Shown: positions 24,935 to 36,345, counted from the stretch's first letter. The stretch is DNA of 64,000 bases from Siphonodentalium dalli (GCA_032622095.1 CP136068.1:59668025-59732024), one strand, 5' to 3'. Numbers and translations are program-made. The notes: generated from the sequence alone by a model not told the origin.

Positions 24935-27283
24935 TATACACCAGAACATGTTATAGTTTCGGAAAGAGGGTATCTATCGCGATCCAAAAAGACAATTATC
25001 CTGACTTTGCCGATAATTAAATTGGTATATTGTAAGATATTAAATTATTGACAAAATTTGAGGTAAATTTAAGTAGGACGGATAATGGTGCTCCAAGCCG
25101 AACAGAAATATTTGGGCGCATAAATTGTTGCCAGAAATGACAGTCAATTATCCAAGAACCTTAAAGGTACTCAACCCGATAAAACTCCTCTCAATTACTA
25201 TTTCAATGGCTTCGGGGGTCAAAAATATTTGATTCGAGTCGAGGAAGTCACCCATCAAAGCTCAGATTTGTTAGATATCGATTTTAGAAATCTATTATTT
25301 TTCATTATCGGGAATACTATCTGGCCCAGAACTCAATCAAAATTACGTTAAAATTACCACTTGATTTTAGAGTTATTCATCCTTGTCTGTTTGAATAGAT
25401 TTGGAGTACACATCCAGAGCAGATTACGGCAGTTATTGGTACTCATCTCGAGAACATAACAAATTTGAAAAATCAATATCTAATAACTCTGAGCTTTGTT
25501 TGATGGGTTCCTCGACTCGAATCAAATATTGTTTACCCCCAAAGCCCAAGAAATAGTAATATAGGACCCTCTGATTGGATTGTTGTTGTTGGAATCTGTT
25601 GAGATGGGGACCCTCTTTACGGGTTGAGTACCTTTAAATATGAAAAATTCGGGCCGACTAGAACGTCCCCATTCGTTAACGTGTGTGTATCTATTTATAG
25701 AAAATTATGTCCCCAGTCGTAATAAGTGCTGAAAGACACACTACAAGGACCTTAAATATGAAAAAATCAGGCTGACGAGAACGTCCCCGGTCGTTAAACA
25801 GTGTGTTTCTATTTTTAGAAAATTATGTCCCCAGTCGTAATACGTGCTGAAACACACACTACAAGGAACTTAAATATGAAAAAATTCAGGCTGACGAGAA
25901 CGTCCCTAGTCCTTAAACAGTGTGTTTCTATTTTTAGAAAATGGTGTCCCCAGTCGTAATCAGTGCTGAAACACACAATGCAAAGTACCTTAAAGGGACA
26001 CGAACAATATAAACATAAAGTCGACCTCTAAATAACACCACGATACATCAAATGCGATCATCAAACTTATTTTGTGGCCTGCCGAGAACCTATGCCATAT
26101 TTTTAGTCTCTAACCAAAACCAGTTTTTGTTTTAGATTCATCTTAAAACAGTTATATAAGGGATAGTTAATGGGATGAACAAATGTATGAGCTATCTATA
26201 TAATTTCAAACTACACCTTTTCTAATTGGTGGTTGTACCTAATCAGACCTCAAAATAAGGTGCCTGACATTTTCAGAATTATGTCCCCAGAGGGTGAATT
26301 TAGTTTGCTACCCCGCATATCTGGCTACTGGCTAGCCTCACTAAATTCACCCTATAGGTGCCTCATTCTGATTATAGTGTTCCAATGTATGAATAGAATG
26401 AGGTCCCCAGAGGATGAATTTCGTGATGCTTTTAGCTGGCTAGCCTCACTATATTCAGCCTCTGGGGACCTCATTCTGATTATAGTGTTCAATGGCTGAA
26501 TGAGGTCCACAGAAGGTGAGTTCCGTGAGACTAGCCCACTATGTGAGATAGCATCAGTAAATTCCACCTCTGGCGACCTCATTCATAGATCAGTGACACA
26601 TTATCTTCATAAGTAAGTCATGTAATCAACATATGATTACATATAACCTACGCATTTACCATACTACACATATATTGGTAAACTATATAGCCTTAAAACG
26701 GATTTAAATTCGCGCAATATTTCAATTCGCACACCAAGGGGGTGCGCGAATCTAGTACTGCGCCAATTTAAATACGATTAAGGTATACCAAATGAGCACA
26801 TGACTTAATTATAATTGTCTCGCTTGAGCATTTTATTTATGAAATTATGCATCAAAAGCATTAAATAACAAATTAAATGTACCATTATAAAGATCACACA
26901 CATCATTAGAATGAGATTCATCTTGTCAATTTCACTCCGCATGCGATACAAACAAATTGACCTCGATATTCCGCGTGTTGTTTGATCACAGACTGTCATG
27001 GAGGAGTGAGCCCAAAGCGGTGTTTTCTTATCGCTTCAGCGTTTTCTTCTGGCAATGTTCTACAAACTATGCATCTATGATATATAGAGTACTTTCACAC
27101 GGGGAATACATATATATTCGATCAATATTTTGTCAGATTCTGTAATTAATGGCGGTAATTGTCATGTGGAGGGAGAAAAATAATTGTGGATGGGTGGATG
27201 GTGTGGTGCGGTGAAATCTCACCTTCGGGTATGATATTTGAGCCAGACACTCGGCAAGCCACGCTGGTCTAAAAATGGTGGAA
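24935..27283. repeat. Array unit 8, interrupted by a MITE
   Basis: 2349 bp, equal to an 1876-bp unit with three subrepeats (about 25634-25990) plus 473 bp of MITE and duplicated TTAA. Its palindrome block is close to type B but keeps GAGGTCCCC. Confidence 0.9.
25165..25633. mobile_element. TTAA-flanked fold-back MITE, copy 2
   Basis: A 469-bp copy of the element at 6406-6885, with the same AGGTACTCAACCCG termini. Sister array units read GAACC-TTAA-ATATG without the element. Here GAACC-TTAA-element-TTAA-ATATG is seen, which establishes the 4-bp target duplication and exact ends directly. Confidence 0.95.
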
Positions 27284-29140
27284 TATACACCAGAAAATGT
27301 TATAGTTTCGGAAAGAGGGTATCTATCGCGATCCAAAAAGACAATTATCCTGACTTTGCCGATAATTAAATTGGTATATTGTAAGATATTAAATTATTGA
27401 CAAAATTTGAGGTAAATTTAAGTAGGACGGATAATGGTGCTCCAAGCCGAACAGAAATATTTGGGCGCATAAATTGTTGCCAGAAATGACAGTCAATTAT
27501 CCAAGAACCTTAAATATGAAAAATTCAGGCCGACTAGAACGTCCCCATTCGTTAACGTGTGTGTATCTATTTTTAGAAAATTATGTCCCCAGTCGTAATA
27601 AGTGCTGAAAGACACACTACAAGGACCTTAAATATGAAAAATGCAGGCTGACGAGAACGTCCCCGGTCGTTAAACAGTGTGTTTCTATTTTTAGAAAATT
27701 ATGTCCCCAGTCGTAATACGTGCTGAAACACACACTACAAGGAACTTAAATATGAAAAAATTCAGACTGACGAGAACGTCCCTAGTCCTTAAACAGTGTG
27801 TTTCTACTTTTAGAAAATGGTGTCCCCAGTCGTAATCAGTGCTGAAACACACAATGCAAAGTACATTAAAGGGACACAAACAATATAAACATAAAGTCGA
27901 CCTCTAAATAACACCACGATACATCAAATGCGATCATCAAACTTATTTTGTGGCCTGCCGAGAACCTATGCCATATTTTTAGTCTCTAACCAAAACCAGT
28001 TTTTGTTTTAGATTCATCTTAAAACAGTTATATAAGGGATAGTTAATGGGATGAACAAATGTATGAGCTATCTATATAATTTCAAACTACACCTTTACTA
28101 ATTGGTGGTTGTACCTAATCAGACCTCAAAATAAGGTGCCTGACATATTCAGAATTATGTCCCCAGAGGGTGAATTTAGTTTGCTACCCCGCATATCTGG
28201 CTACTGGCTAGCCTCACTAAATTCACCCTATAGGTGCCTCATTCTGATTATAGTGTTCCAATGTATGAATAGAATGAGGTCCCCAGAGGATGAATTTCGT
28301 GATGCGTTTAGCTGGCTAGCCTCACTAAATTCAGCCTCTGGGGACCTCATTCTGATTATAGTGTTCAATGGCTGAATGAGGTCCCCAGAAGGTGAGTTTC
28401 GTGAGACTAGCCCACTATCTGAGATGGCATCAGTAAATTCAACCTCTGGCGACCTCATTCATAGATCAGTGACACATTATCTTCATACGTAAGTCATGTA
28501 ATCAACATATGATTACATATAACCTACGCATTCACCATACTACACATTTATTGGTGAACATATATAGCCTTGAAAACGGATTAAAATGCGCGCAGTATTT
28601 CAATTCGCGCACCAAGGGTGTGCGCGAATTCTAGTACTGCGCCAATTTAAATACGAGTAAGGTGTACCACATGAGCGCATGACTTAATTATAATTGTCTC
28701 GCTTGAGCATTTTAAGTATAAAATTATGCATCAAAAGCATTAAATAACAAATTAAATGTTCCATTATAAATATTACACACATCATTCGAATGAGATTCGT
28801 CTTGTCAATTTCACTCCGCATGCGATACAAACAAATTGACCTCGATATTCCGCGTGTTGTTTGATCACAGACTGTCATGGAGGAGTGAGCCCAAAGCGGT
28901 GTTTTCTTATCGCTTCAGCGTTTTCTTCTGACAATGTTCCACAAACTATGTATCTATGATATATAGAGTACTTTCACACGGCGAATACATATATATTCGA
29001 TCAATATTTTGTCAGATTCTGTAATTAATGGCGGTAATTATCATGTAGAGGGAGAACAATAATTGTGGATGGGTGGATGGTGTGGTGCGGTGAAATCTCA
29101 CCTTCGGGTATGATATTTGAGCCAGACACTCGGCAAGCCA
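27284..29140. repeat. Array unit 9 (distal edge unit)
   Basis: Carries three subrepeats (27505-27870) and has diverged most in the hairpin and AT-rich parts (for example ATGCGCGCAGTATT near 28587). It ends at 'CTCGGCAAGCCA', where the sequence folds back. Confidence 0.85.
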
Positions 29141-29192
29141 TGTGTCTGGCTCAAATATCTTGCCCCTCGGGTGAGATTTCCCCGCCCACACC
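29079..29192. repeat. 51-bp-arm hairpin at the array end
   Basis: The left arm GGTGTGG...GAAATCTCACC...GATATTTGAGCCAGACAC (29079-29129) pairs with GTGTCTGGCTCAAATATC...GGTGAGATTTC...CCACACC (29142-29192) around a 12-nt loop. Internal units carry only the left arm, so this looks like the true end of the ancestral element or an inversion breakpoint. Confidence 0.85.
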
Positions 29193-30940
29193 ACTTATAT
29201 AGGATATTAATAGTCTTCCCACATATTTTTACACACAAAACCACATAATTTTAAATCAAAAATATTTAATGTCACGAATAGGTTCTGGGGCTTTAATGAG
29301 TTGTACCTCAAGTCAACGGGTTATATCATATACAATCCCCCAGCTAGCATCATAGCCTGCAACGTTCGGATAGGTGGGTCATTGCCACTATCGGTTTCTA
29401 TGTTGGGATAATTGGCATGGACACTACTACGTGTTAACTCATACTCATACTCTCATAGTGGCAGTGACGACAGAAACATTTAGCGGGAGCGAACGTGTGA
29501 AATCAAGGCATAAATTTACCAGATGAAACAGATTGAGGACAAATAATTCTACAGCCAATCCTGTAAATAAGGTGCCCAATATTTGCAGAATAAGGTATGC
29601 CCATAGGGTTAATTTATTGATTCTACCCCCCATAGCAGGCTAGCATAACCAAATTCACTCTCTGAGGACCTCAGTCTGAACATAATTCTCCATATTTGAT
29701 CAATGTATGTACAGAATGAGGTCGCCAGAGGGTGAATTTGGTGATGCTATATTGCTTTATTCATTTATTGTTATTCTCATTCTCCAACATAAGTTCGCCT
29801 TCAGTCAGTGTTCGAGGGTATATTATTTACTCCGTTCTGTGCTTACCCAGATTATTTATGTACTTACAGTACTCTAAAATATTTTTGCCATATACCATCA
29901 CACTCTAAACTAATTTATTAATTAATTAATATATATATAGTAATCAGGGGGGGGGCAATGATTTACGTAATTCGCGAAGCGGGTGGAGGTTGTAGAAACC
30001 CGAATGTGTGATTTAGAGTGATTTTTTATCAGTGTATTAAAATGCGAGGCCAGGGAAACGCGGTCTATCTGGTTTCTGAAACAGTACATGCATGCGCATG
30101 ATAGCTCGAGTTTCATTAACGGGAATTGCGTTTAACTAGACACCTTTTCAATTTTCATTGATATATTTCTGCATTTTGTTCATTTCTTGGCTTTCTTAAT
30201 ATACCTGTCTGTGTATATTATGCTGTTAATTAACCAAACACTATGTTTCGTGCAACTATCAAGATGTGCAAACAGAAATGCTGTTTAGATAATACAGTCA
30301 TTATCTGCAAGATTGTGCCCCCCCCCCCCCCCCCCCCGTTTAGGGGAGATTTCTCTCACATCGAGTTCACACAATCTATCTTTAGTAACAGTGAAGTTAT
30401 TTTTAGACTGATTTATTCGTGTTGTCCCTGATTATCTATAGGTTCAAGACACATAATTTATTTCAAAATTTCACAATAACCACCTGAATTCGATCACCAA
30501 GGACATAGACGTACGCGAGAAACAATACTCAATATTAAATATAGGTAAAATTATCGTTGATGAATCAAAATTGCATTTGCAAGAAGCATTCATGTCACAA
30601 CTTTACAACTGATAAAATTAAGTTGTAAACGTCTAGCATAAACGCTTCCTACAAATTAAAGCTGGATGTATCACAGATAAATAAACTAATTTAAGATAGG
30701 ACGTTTTGTATCACCAGTGGAACAACTTCCCATAGGGATTCCCTGGTACAAGGGATTCCATGCTACAAGAGTATATGCACAGATAAATGTGAATGCACCT
30801 TTTACAATTTGGCGAAATGGCAAACCCGCTGTGAATCGTATTATTTGAAGCGTTGTTTTCCAAATTTTAAGTCTTTTGAATAGTTTTAGCTTGCATGGGC
30901 TATTTCAGGCAACACTATTAATCTGAAATTTCTAGTAATA
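29193..30940. other. Intergenic with palindrome relics; no gene seen
   Basis: At 29570-29755 there are degraded copies of the array palindrome (AAATAAGGTGCCCAA...GCAGAATAAGG; CTGAGGACCTCA; GAATGAGGTCGCCAGAGGG). Homopolymers lie at 29947-29955 (G) and 30318-30337 (C). No supported coding region. Confidence 0.55.
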
Positions 30941-32290
30941 TATCCCTTCAATGTGGATGTTGTCCTCTCGTCCCGGACTCCACGTGCATCATGATCGATG
31001 ACATGCATTTACTGTATTTATCTCCATATCACGATCTATACTGAATTCGGACGGTCGTTCGATATGCGGCAGCAACTCATAAAGACTCAGTTCCCCTGTT
31101 TTCAACAGCATAGTCTCGGGATCTATAAGTTTTCCCGAATATATACAAACTTATTATACAGTTTGGTGTATATAGAACCATTTCCGATTATTTATTATAG
31201 CTGCATTCTTTATTCATGAATATGGTCTCATAAAGTATCGGGTTAACACAATCTATTTTTTAGAAACATGAATGTTATTTTTAGACAGACTCCTTTGTTG
31301 GTGGTGTCCCCCTTGGTCTCTTTGTGAGGTTAGAATTTTAGTATTTTGAAAACACATGGGAAAAAAATCAAATGTCAGCATTTGGAGACACACAGAGTGT
31401 GTGTTTTCCTGTCCCCAATCATCATATGTCTGATCCCGATGTGTGTCCCACATTACTCACACTTTAATACTTTAATGTCCGTATTCTGAAAACACAGGGG
31501 AAAAATTTAATGTCCGCATTTTGAAAACACAGATTGTGTATACTCGTGTCCCCTATCATCAAATATCTGACCCCGGTGTGTGTCCACCTTTCTCACACTC
31601 GGGAAAAAAATAATATATCCCTTCAATGTGGATGTTGTACTCTCGTCCCGGACTCCACGTGCATCATGATCGATGACATGCAGTTACTGTATTTATCTCC
31701 ATATCACGATCTATACTGAATTCGGACGGTCGTTCGATATGCGGCAACAACTCATAAAGACTCAGTTCCCCTGTTTTCAACAGCATAGTCTCGGGATCTA
31801 TAAGTTTTCCCGAATATATACAAACTTATTATACAGTTTGGTGTATATAGAACCATTTCCGATTATTTATTATAGCTGCATTCTTTATTCATGAATATGG
31901 TCTCATAACGTATCGGGTTAACACAATCTATATTTTAGAAACATGAATGTTATTTTTAGACTGACTCCTTTGTTGGTGGTGTCCCCCTTGGTCTCTTTGT
32001 GAGGTTAGAATTTTAGTATTTTGAAAACACATGGGAAACAAATCAAATGTCAGCATTTGGAGACACACAGGGTGTGTGTTTTCCTGTCCCCAATCATCAT
32101 GTGTATGATCCCGATGTGTGTCCCCCATTACTCACACTTTAATACTTTAATGTCCGTATTCTGAAAACACAGGGGGAAAATTTAATGTCCGCATTTTGAA
32201 AACACATATTGTGTATACTCGTGTCCCCTATCATCAAATATCTTACCCCGGTGTGTGTCCACCTTTCTCACACTCGGGAAAACACAGGTG
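30941..32290. repeat. 675-bp tandem duplication
   Basis: Copy 1 (30941-31615) and copy 2 (31616-~32290) are nearly identical, starting 'TATCCCTTCAATGTGGATG' and offset by 675 bp. Each contains 'TCTCGTCCCGGACTCCACG' and then GGGGACAC/GTGTCCCC-rich modules (TGAAAACACA, GTGTCCCCTATCATC), distant relatives of the array subrepeat. The two 73-aa frames are copies of one another and have no known motif. Confidence 0.9.
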
Positions 32291-33371
32291 TATCCACGGG
32301 GTCCCCTATTAGTACATAACAAACCCCGAATTCTATTTTCAGACATGTCTGGTATACAGATGCTTGCTGTCGCTCATAATGTTTATGTGGTATATGGGAC
32401 ATAACTCTAAAAAATTGGGAGCTCTGCTATTAAAATTAAGGGTGTCCCCGATTGTAGGTTTGCAGCTTGTGTCCCCGATTGAACACACATACAAGTAAGT
32501 GTGTATCTGTGTGTGTACAGTGGGTGATTCTACCGTAAATGAGCAAACCCATGTCCTGCACTATTAGTTCATCCTATGAAAAACAATGGCCATCATACAT
32601 AACGGTGATGAAAATGTTCTTGAAGCTCAAGATACAGGCATTAATTAGAGATATTCCGAGTTTAGTAGCGACGTGTGACAACATATATTTTATGTGTATA
32701 TAATAGGCAATGTACCCGAAACAGTATGTCCCAAATCAAAGGCATTCAACTTCCCTGATTTTTCCCATTCGCCACCGAACGATTTATCTTCAAACCAATT
32801 ACTATTCTTATGTGGAATTTTGCACTGAACGCCATGCAATTCGTATTTTATAATGAAATTATACATTTATTCAGTGGAAAGCATGCGCGGTCTTACAAAA
32901 GCATGTCCCGTTATATAGAATCATTACCCAAACACACGTTAAAGACGGCTGATATTTTCACCAGAAACATCGCTTGATCCCATCTATGGTTGCATCGTGG
33001 AGTGAATATCCTTTAATATCTAGAAAGAATGAACACAGGATATGTTTCCTTGAATATTTTTCAAAATCAGCCTTTGAAACTCGAAATCGCTACCGTAGGT
33101 TTATTCAGCGTCATTACACAAACGCAGACCATTTGAACGTTACGCGCAGTAGGTGATCGATTAAAATGTTTTTCGAAAGCACACAGTGGTTGTTCGTTCA
33201 TAAACTAGTTCATTACGCCACACCGTGGTGTTGCTTGGTACGCAGATTTTCATATTCTGTGGTCGATCGATAATCCACTGGGCGACTGTATTATTATGGT
33301 TACCGATAGAGTCACGATAGTACAACAAAGATTAGCACATGTGTTTACGTCACCGGTGTACTTGTGGGGGC
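32291..33371. other. Intergenic; no gene seen
   Basis: The first ~200 bp still contain GTCCCC/GTGTGT relics. The rest is unremarkable AT-rich DNA. Confidence 0.4.
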
Positions 33372-34135
33372 ATGTTTCTATTATGAAGGTTCGCTATCCC
33401 GAAGGTCCGCTATTCCGAAGTTTCTCTATTCCGAAGGTTTTTGTTATTGTTAGGTTAATTCTATATTCTAAAGTATTGAGACTAATTTGAGAGGGTTCAT
33501 TATCACAAAGATTCTTTTTACGGAGTGTGCGCTCACATCCGAACTGATCATGCGCACATACCGATACAGATACAGGAGGAAATAACTTAACTTAGAACAT
33601 TAAATGTGTTTTGTTTTGTTTTCGCGGGTTTTCTTGAGATTTAATGTCATTACGTGGGCCCATACTTTTGAATTCTTGGCATATAATATGAATGTTGTGG
33701 TATATTGTGGACCCTCCCGCATTGGGACATGACACAGGTACAGTTGACTTAAGTGATGTTCTGTGTGGGCTCCAATTTGGAGTTCAATATTTTAAGGGCC
33801 AAATTTAGGATTTTATGGGCCCATACCTTTGAACTCTGGGCATATAATATGAATATTGGGGGCATGTCTCTATTCCGAAGGTTCACTATCCAGATGTCCA
33901 CTATTCCGAAATTTCTCTGAATGTTCGCTATTCCGAAGGTTCACCAATTAGAAGGTTCGTTATTCCGAAGGTTCTGTATTCCGAAGGTTTTTGTTATTTT
34001 AATTCTATATTCTAAAGTATTGGGAGGGTTCATTGTCACGAAGATTCTTTTTATGAAGGAAATAACTTAAAACATTAAATGTGATTTTGTTTTGTTTTCG
34101 CGGGTTTTCTTGAGTTTAATGTCATTACGTATGAC
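33372..34135. repeat. TTCCGAAGG short repeats in a ~480-bp duplication
   Basis: Clusters of 'CTATTCCGAAGGTT' (33372-33440 and 33868-33990) are each followed by TTTTTGTTATT, 'TTCTATATTCTAAAGTATTG', 'GGGTTCAT', 'AAGATTCTTTTTA' and 'TTTCGCGGGTTTTCTTGAG'. The larger unit is therefore duplicated with divergence. The words GCCCATAC-TTTGAA-TC and GGCATATAATATGAAT are repeated between them (33655-33700, 33815-33857). Confidence 0.8.
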
Positions 34136-34611
34136 TTTATTTCTCATTAAATATTCACGCCAAGCAGCCCACACAATTGCTATGTTTCCATGCGATTTAA
34201 TGTCACTACGTGTGACCTAATATCTCAATAATCTGAGGCAAGAGTACGCCTGCTAAAGGCGAATTATAACAGTGGGGCTATAACGCTCAATGAATACTGG
34301 GAACTATAACAAACTGCGCAGCAGAATATCGCTGATTAAACGAGTATGAGATGAGCCTAACTGCAATTGTGACTTTGTTTAAAGGCCCACTTAATTTTCG
34401 AGTCATTCATTTTTGTTATAGTATATACGGTTTTAATAACAATTTATGCCATAAAATTTGAATAAATTACTATAATTCATCACCATTTGAAACGCAGAAT
34501 CCTTCTATCTCCTAGTTTGAAACACCTTTAAAATACCGCGACAAGTCGTGCGTCGTATATCTAGCAATTAGCAACTAACATGTCCTCTTCGGCTTTCCAT
34601 AGATTTCAACG
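34136..34611. other. Intergenic; no gene seen
   Basis: No feature recognised apart from a short third echo of 'TTTAATGTCACTACGTGTGAC' near 34197. Confidence 0.4.
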
Positions 34612-35161
34612 TAATTTGATACTTATGGGTATTTGTGTCCGGGAAGTGTTTTGGACGGGTCAAATCGTGAGCCCGACCTGACCTTGACATTTAAAACTGT
34701 CAATGCAAGGTCAATTTGGGTAAAACGGACAAATTTCGGCGAAATTTGATACATAGGTATACTTTTGTCCGGGGAGTGTTTGAACGGGTCAAATCGTGAC
34801 ATCGGTGTGACCTTGACCTTCAATGTGGTCAATCAAAGGTCAAAACGGATGGATTTCGACGAAATTTGATACCTATGAATACTTTTGTCGGGGGAGTGTT
34901 TTGGACGGGTCAAATCATGACTCCGACCTTACCTTGACCTTCAAAATTGTTAATTAAAGGTCAAGTGCGGTAAAACGGACGGATTTCGACGAAATTTGAT
35001 ACCTAGTGGTACTTTTCTCCGGGTGGGGGTGTTTTGGACGTGTCAAATCATGACCCTGACCTGACCTTGACTTTCGAAATAGTCAATTGAAGGTCAAATC
35101 GCGCCTTTCGCCGCAAATCAGATGGGAAATATCCCGGACGAAGTCGGGCCCATCAGCTTGT
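34612..35161 (+). mobile_element. TGACCTTGACC tandem repeats ending in a decayed Helitron 3' end
   Basis: Four ~120-130-bp units start at 'AATTTGATAC' (34612, 34744, 34863, 34993). Each has TTTTGTCCGGG.AGTGTTT, ACGGGTCAAATC and TGACCTTGAC..TTCAA...TCAAAGGTCAA. They end in the hairpin CCCGGAC-GAA-GTCGGG (35133-35148), then CCCATCAG and CTTG-T at 35157-35161. This matches a Helitron 3' terminus (hairpin, short spacer, CTRR) with one change in CTAG; the intact relative is at 56600-56629. Confidence 0.65.
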
Positions 35162-35311
35162 GTAATAAAGAAGACAGTTTGAAGAAAGTAATGTATAACA
35201 CGAGAAACGGGAAAACTTGAAATATAGAAGTATGCAAATTTCCCAGATACAATTTGAAAGCTAGTTTATAGAATAATTGTATTATAATTTATATTTATGG
35301 CTAATAATATG

Positions 35312-35352
35312 ATCTTGGTGGCGTTACCATTTCTGACTATGGTTTTCTTGTT
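35312..35352. repeat. 41-bp dispersed identical segment, copy 1
   Basis: 'ATCTTGGTGGCGTTACCATT' onward for 41 bp is identical to 45198-45238, while flanks differ (with weak TTTATAT similarity upstream). It may be the conserved end of a dispersed element. Confidence 0.7.
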
Positions 35353-35401
35353 ATCATATGTGATGGATATTCATAATATAAGAGCGCACTGAAACGAAAA
35401 T

Positions 35402-35440
35402 CGTCATTACCCAAACGCTCCTTCTGTTTGGGTAATGACG
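35402..35440. repeat. Perfect 15-bp hairpin
   Basis: CGTCATTACCCAAAC, a 9-nt loop, then GTTTGGGTAATGACG. Confidence 0.85.
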
Positions 35441-35500
35441 CCATTTTAATTTTGAAACATCCAGAGACACAGAAACTATCTAACACATAAAACATGTTAA

Positions 35501-36092
35501 AGGGGTACTGTACGCCATTTTCAATAAATTCCCGGTGATAACAACGATCTATTATCGATACTATATAGAAATATAAGTAATTTGAGTCGAAGATGTATTC
35601 TGTAAACGCTCAGGTTAATAGGCTATCTTAAAATTTAATAATTTAAAAGTTAATAATTTAATATAAATTGATTTTATGGCTCCAGCCATAAAATGGCGTC
35701 TCTTAAAATTCGAATTTCCGTGTACAAAACGTAATCAAATTATAATTGAGGGATACTGGATTAGGAAAACAATTGCACACACGATCGTTTGAAACATTAT
35801 GCTTATACGGGGAGAAAACCCAAGCCACTCATTGACTAGTGACGGTACACTAACTTAAATGAGTATATGGGACTACTAAGCATATAATATAATGTTTATT
35901 TGATTCATTTGGTTGAAAACTTTACAAAAATCACTCGACAACGACAATTTGTATTTTTGCATTCCGGTAAATTTTCCATCCGTAACAATACTTCGTACTC
36001 AACGGACTTTCAAAAAATGGAAAAGTTGTTACCTTATTCTCCGACTCGGGGATTATAGAAACCAACAACAACATCTTGGGTTCAGTACCCCT
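35501..36092. mobile_element. TTAA-flanked MITE with AGGGGTACTG ends
   Basis: Begins AGGGGTACTG and ends CAGTACCCCT, flanked by TTAA at 35497-35500 and 36093-36096. The termini resemble the AGGTACTC MITE (shared AGG..TACT and TTAA target), but the inverted homology is short and the interior is unrelated, so it is a separate family using a similar transposase. The 89-aa frame at its right end is not recognisable. Confidence 0.8.
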
Positions 36093-36254
36093 TTAAGGGA
36101 TGCTATGTGTGTATATAACAAGAACAAATATGACATAGTGATTAGTTTTAGTGCTTATGTATACAATTTATACCTGAAGTAGACAATTCGTAGTGATAGG
36201 CCTAAATGCAAAAATTTGAGACCAACTTACTGAAGGTGTCAATAGATCAATGCG

Positions 36255-36345
36255 TAAACCGTTAAGTTTAAACGTTACGTTACGCTAGGCTTTTGTTAGC
36301 GTCGAGGGTTCAATCCTGCTTTCGGGTTTTTTTAGTAGTATTTTT
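36255..36345 (+). other. tRNA-like / Pol III B-box remnant
   Basis: 'CGCTAGGCTTTTGTTAGCG' can form an anticodon-like arm. It is followed by GAGGGTTCAATCCTGC (B-box-like GGTTCAATCC) and a T7 run. No full cloverleaf with a paired acceptor could be drawn, so this is at most a degraded tRNA or tRNA-derived SINE head. Confidence 0.3.

Larger units (their letters stand above)
12448..29140. repeat. Tandem array of nine ~1.7-2.3-kb complex units
   Basis: The anchor 'TATACACCAGA(A/C)CATGTTATAG' recurs at 12463, 14446, 16160, 17917, 19675, 21432, 23190, 24935 and 27284. Each unit has, in order, an AT-rich block, 2-4 copies of a ~119-bp subrepeat, a conserved ~250-bp block, three palindromes of the GAGGTCCCCAG/CTGGGGACCTC family, a CG-rich hairpin, and a segment ending 'TTTGAGCCAGACACTCGGCAAGCCA'. 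Length differences between units match whole subrepeats (1757 against 1876 bp) plus one MITE insertion. The short frames inside (88, 76, 64, 62 and 67 aa) recur only because the DNA is duplicated; I do not consider them genes. Confidence 0.95.

Noticed and set aside
13403-28458. Repeatedly conserved short ORFs (88, 76, 95, 64, 62, 67 aa) in every array unit
   Set aside because: They are on both strands of the same DNA and are conserved only because the DNA is duplicated. They cross palindromes and change length with single-base variants. No start context or domain.
33372-34000. Heat-shock-element reading of GAAGGTTC/TTCCGAA clusters
   Set aside because: The spacing does not follow alternating nGAAn pentamers; it is better explained as a minisatellite.
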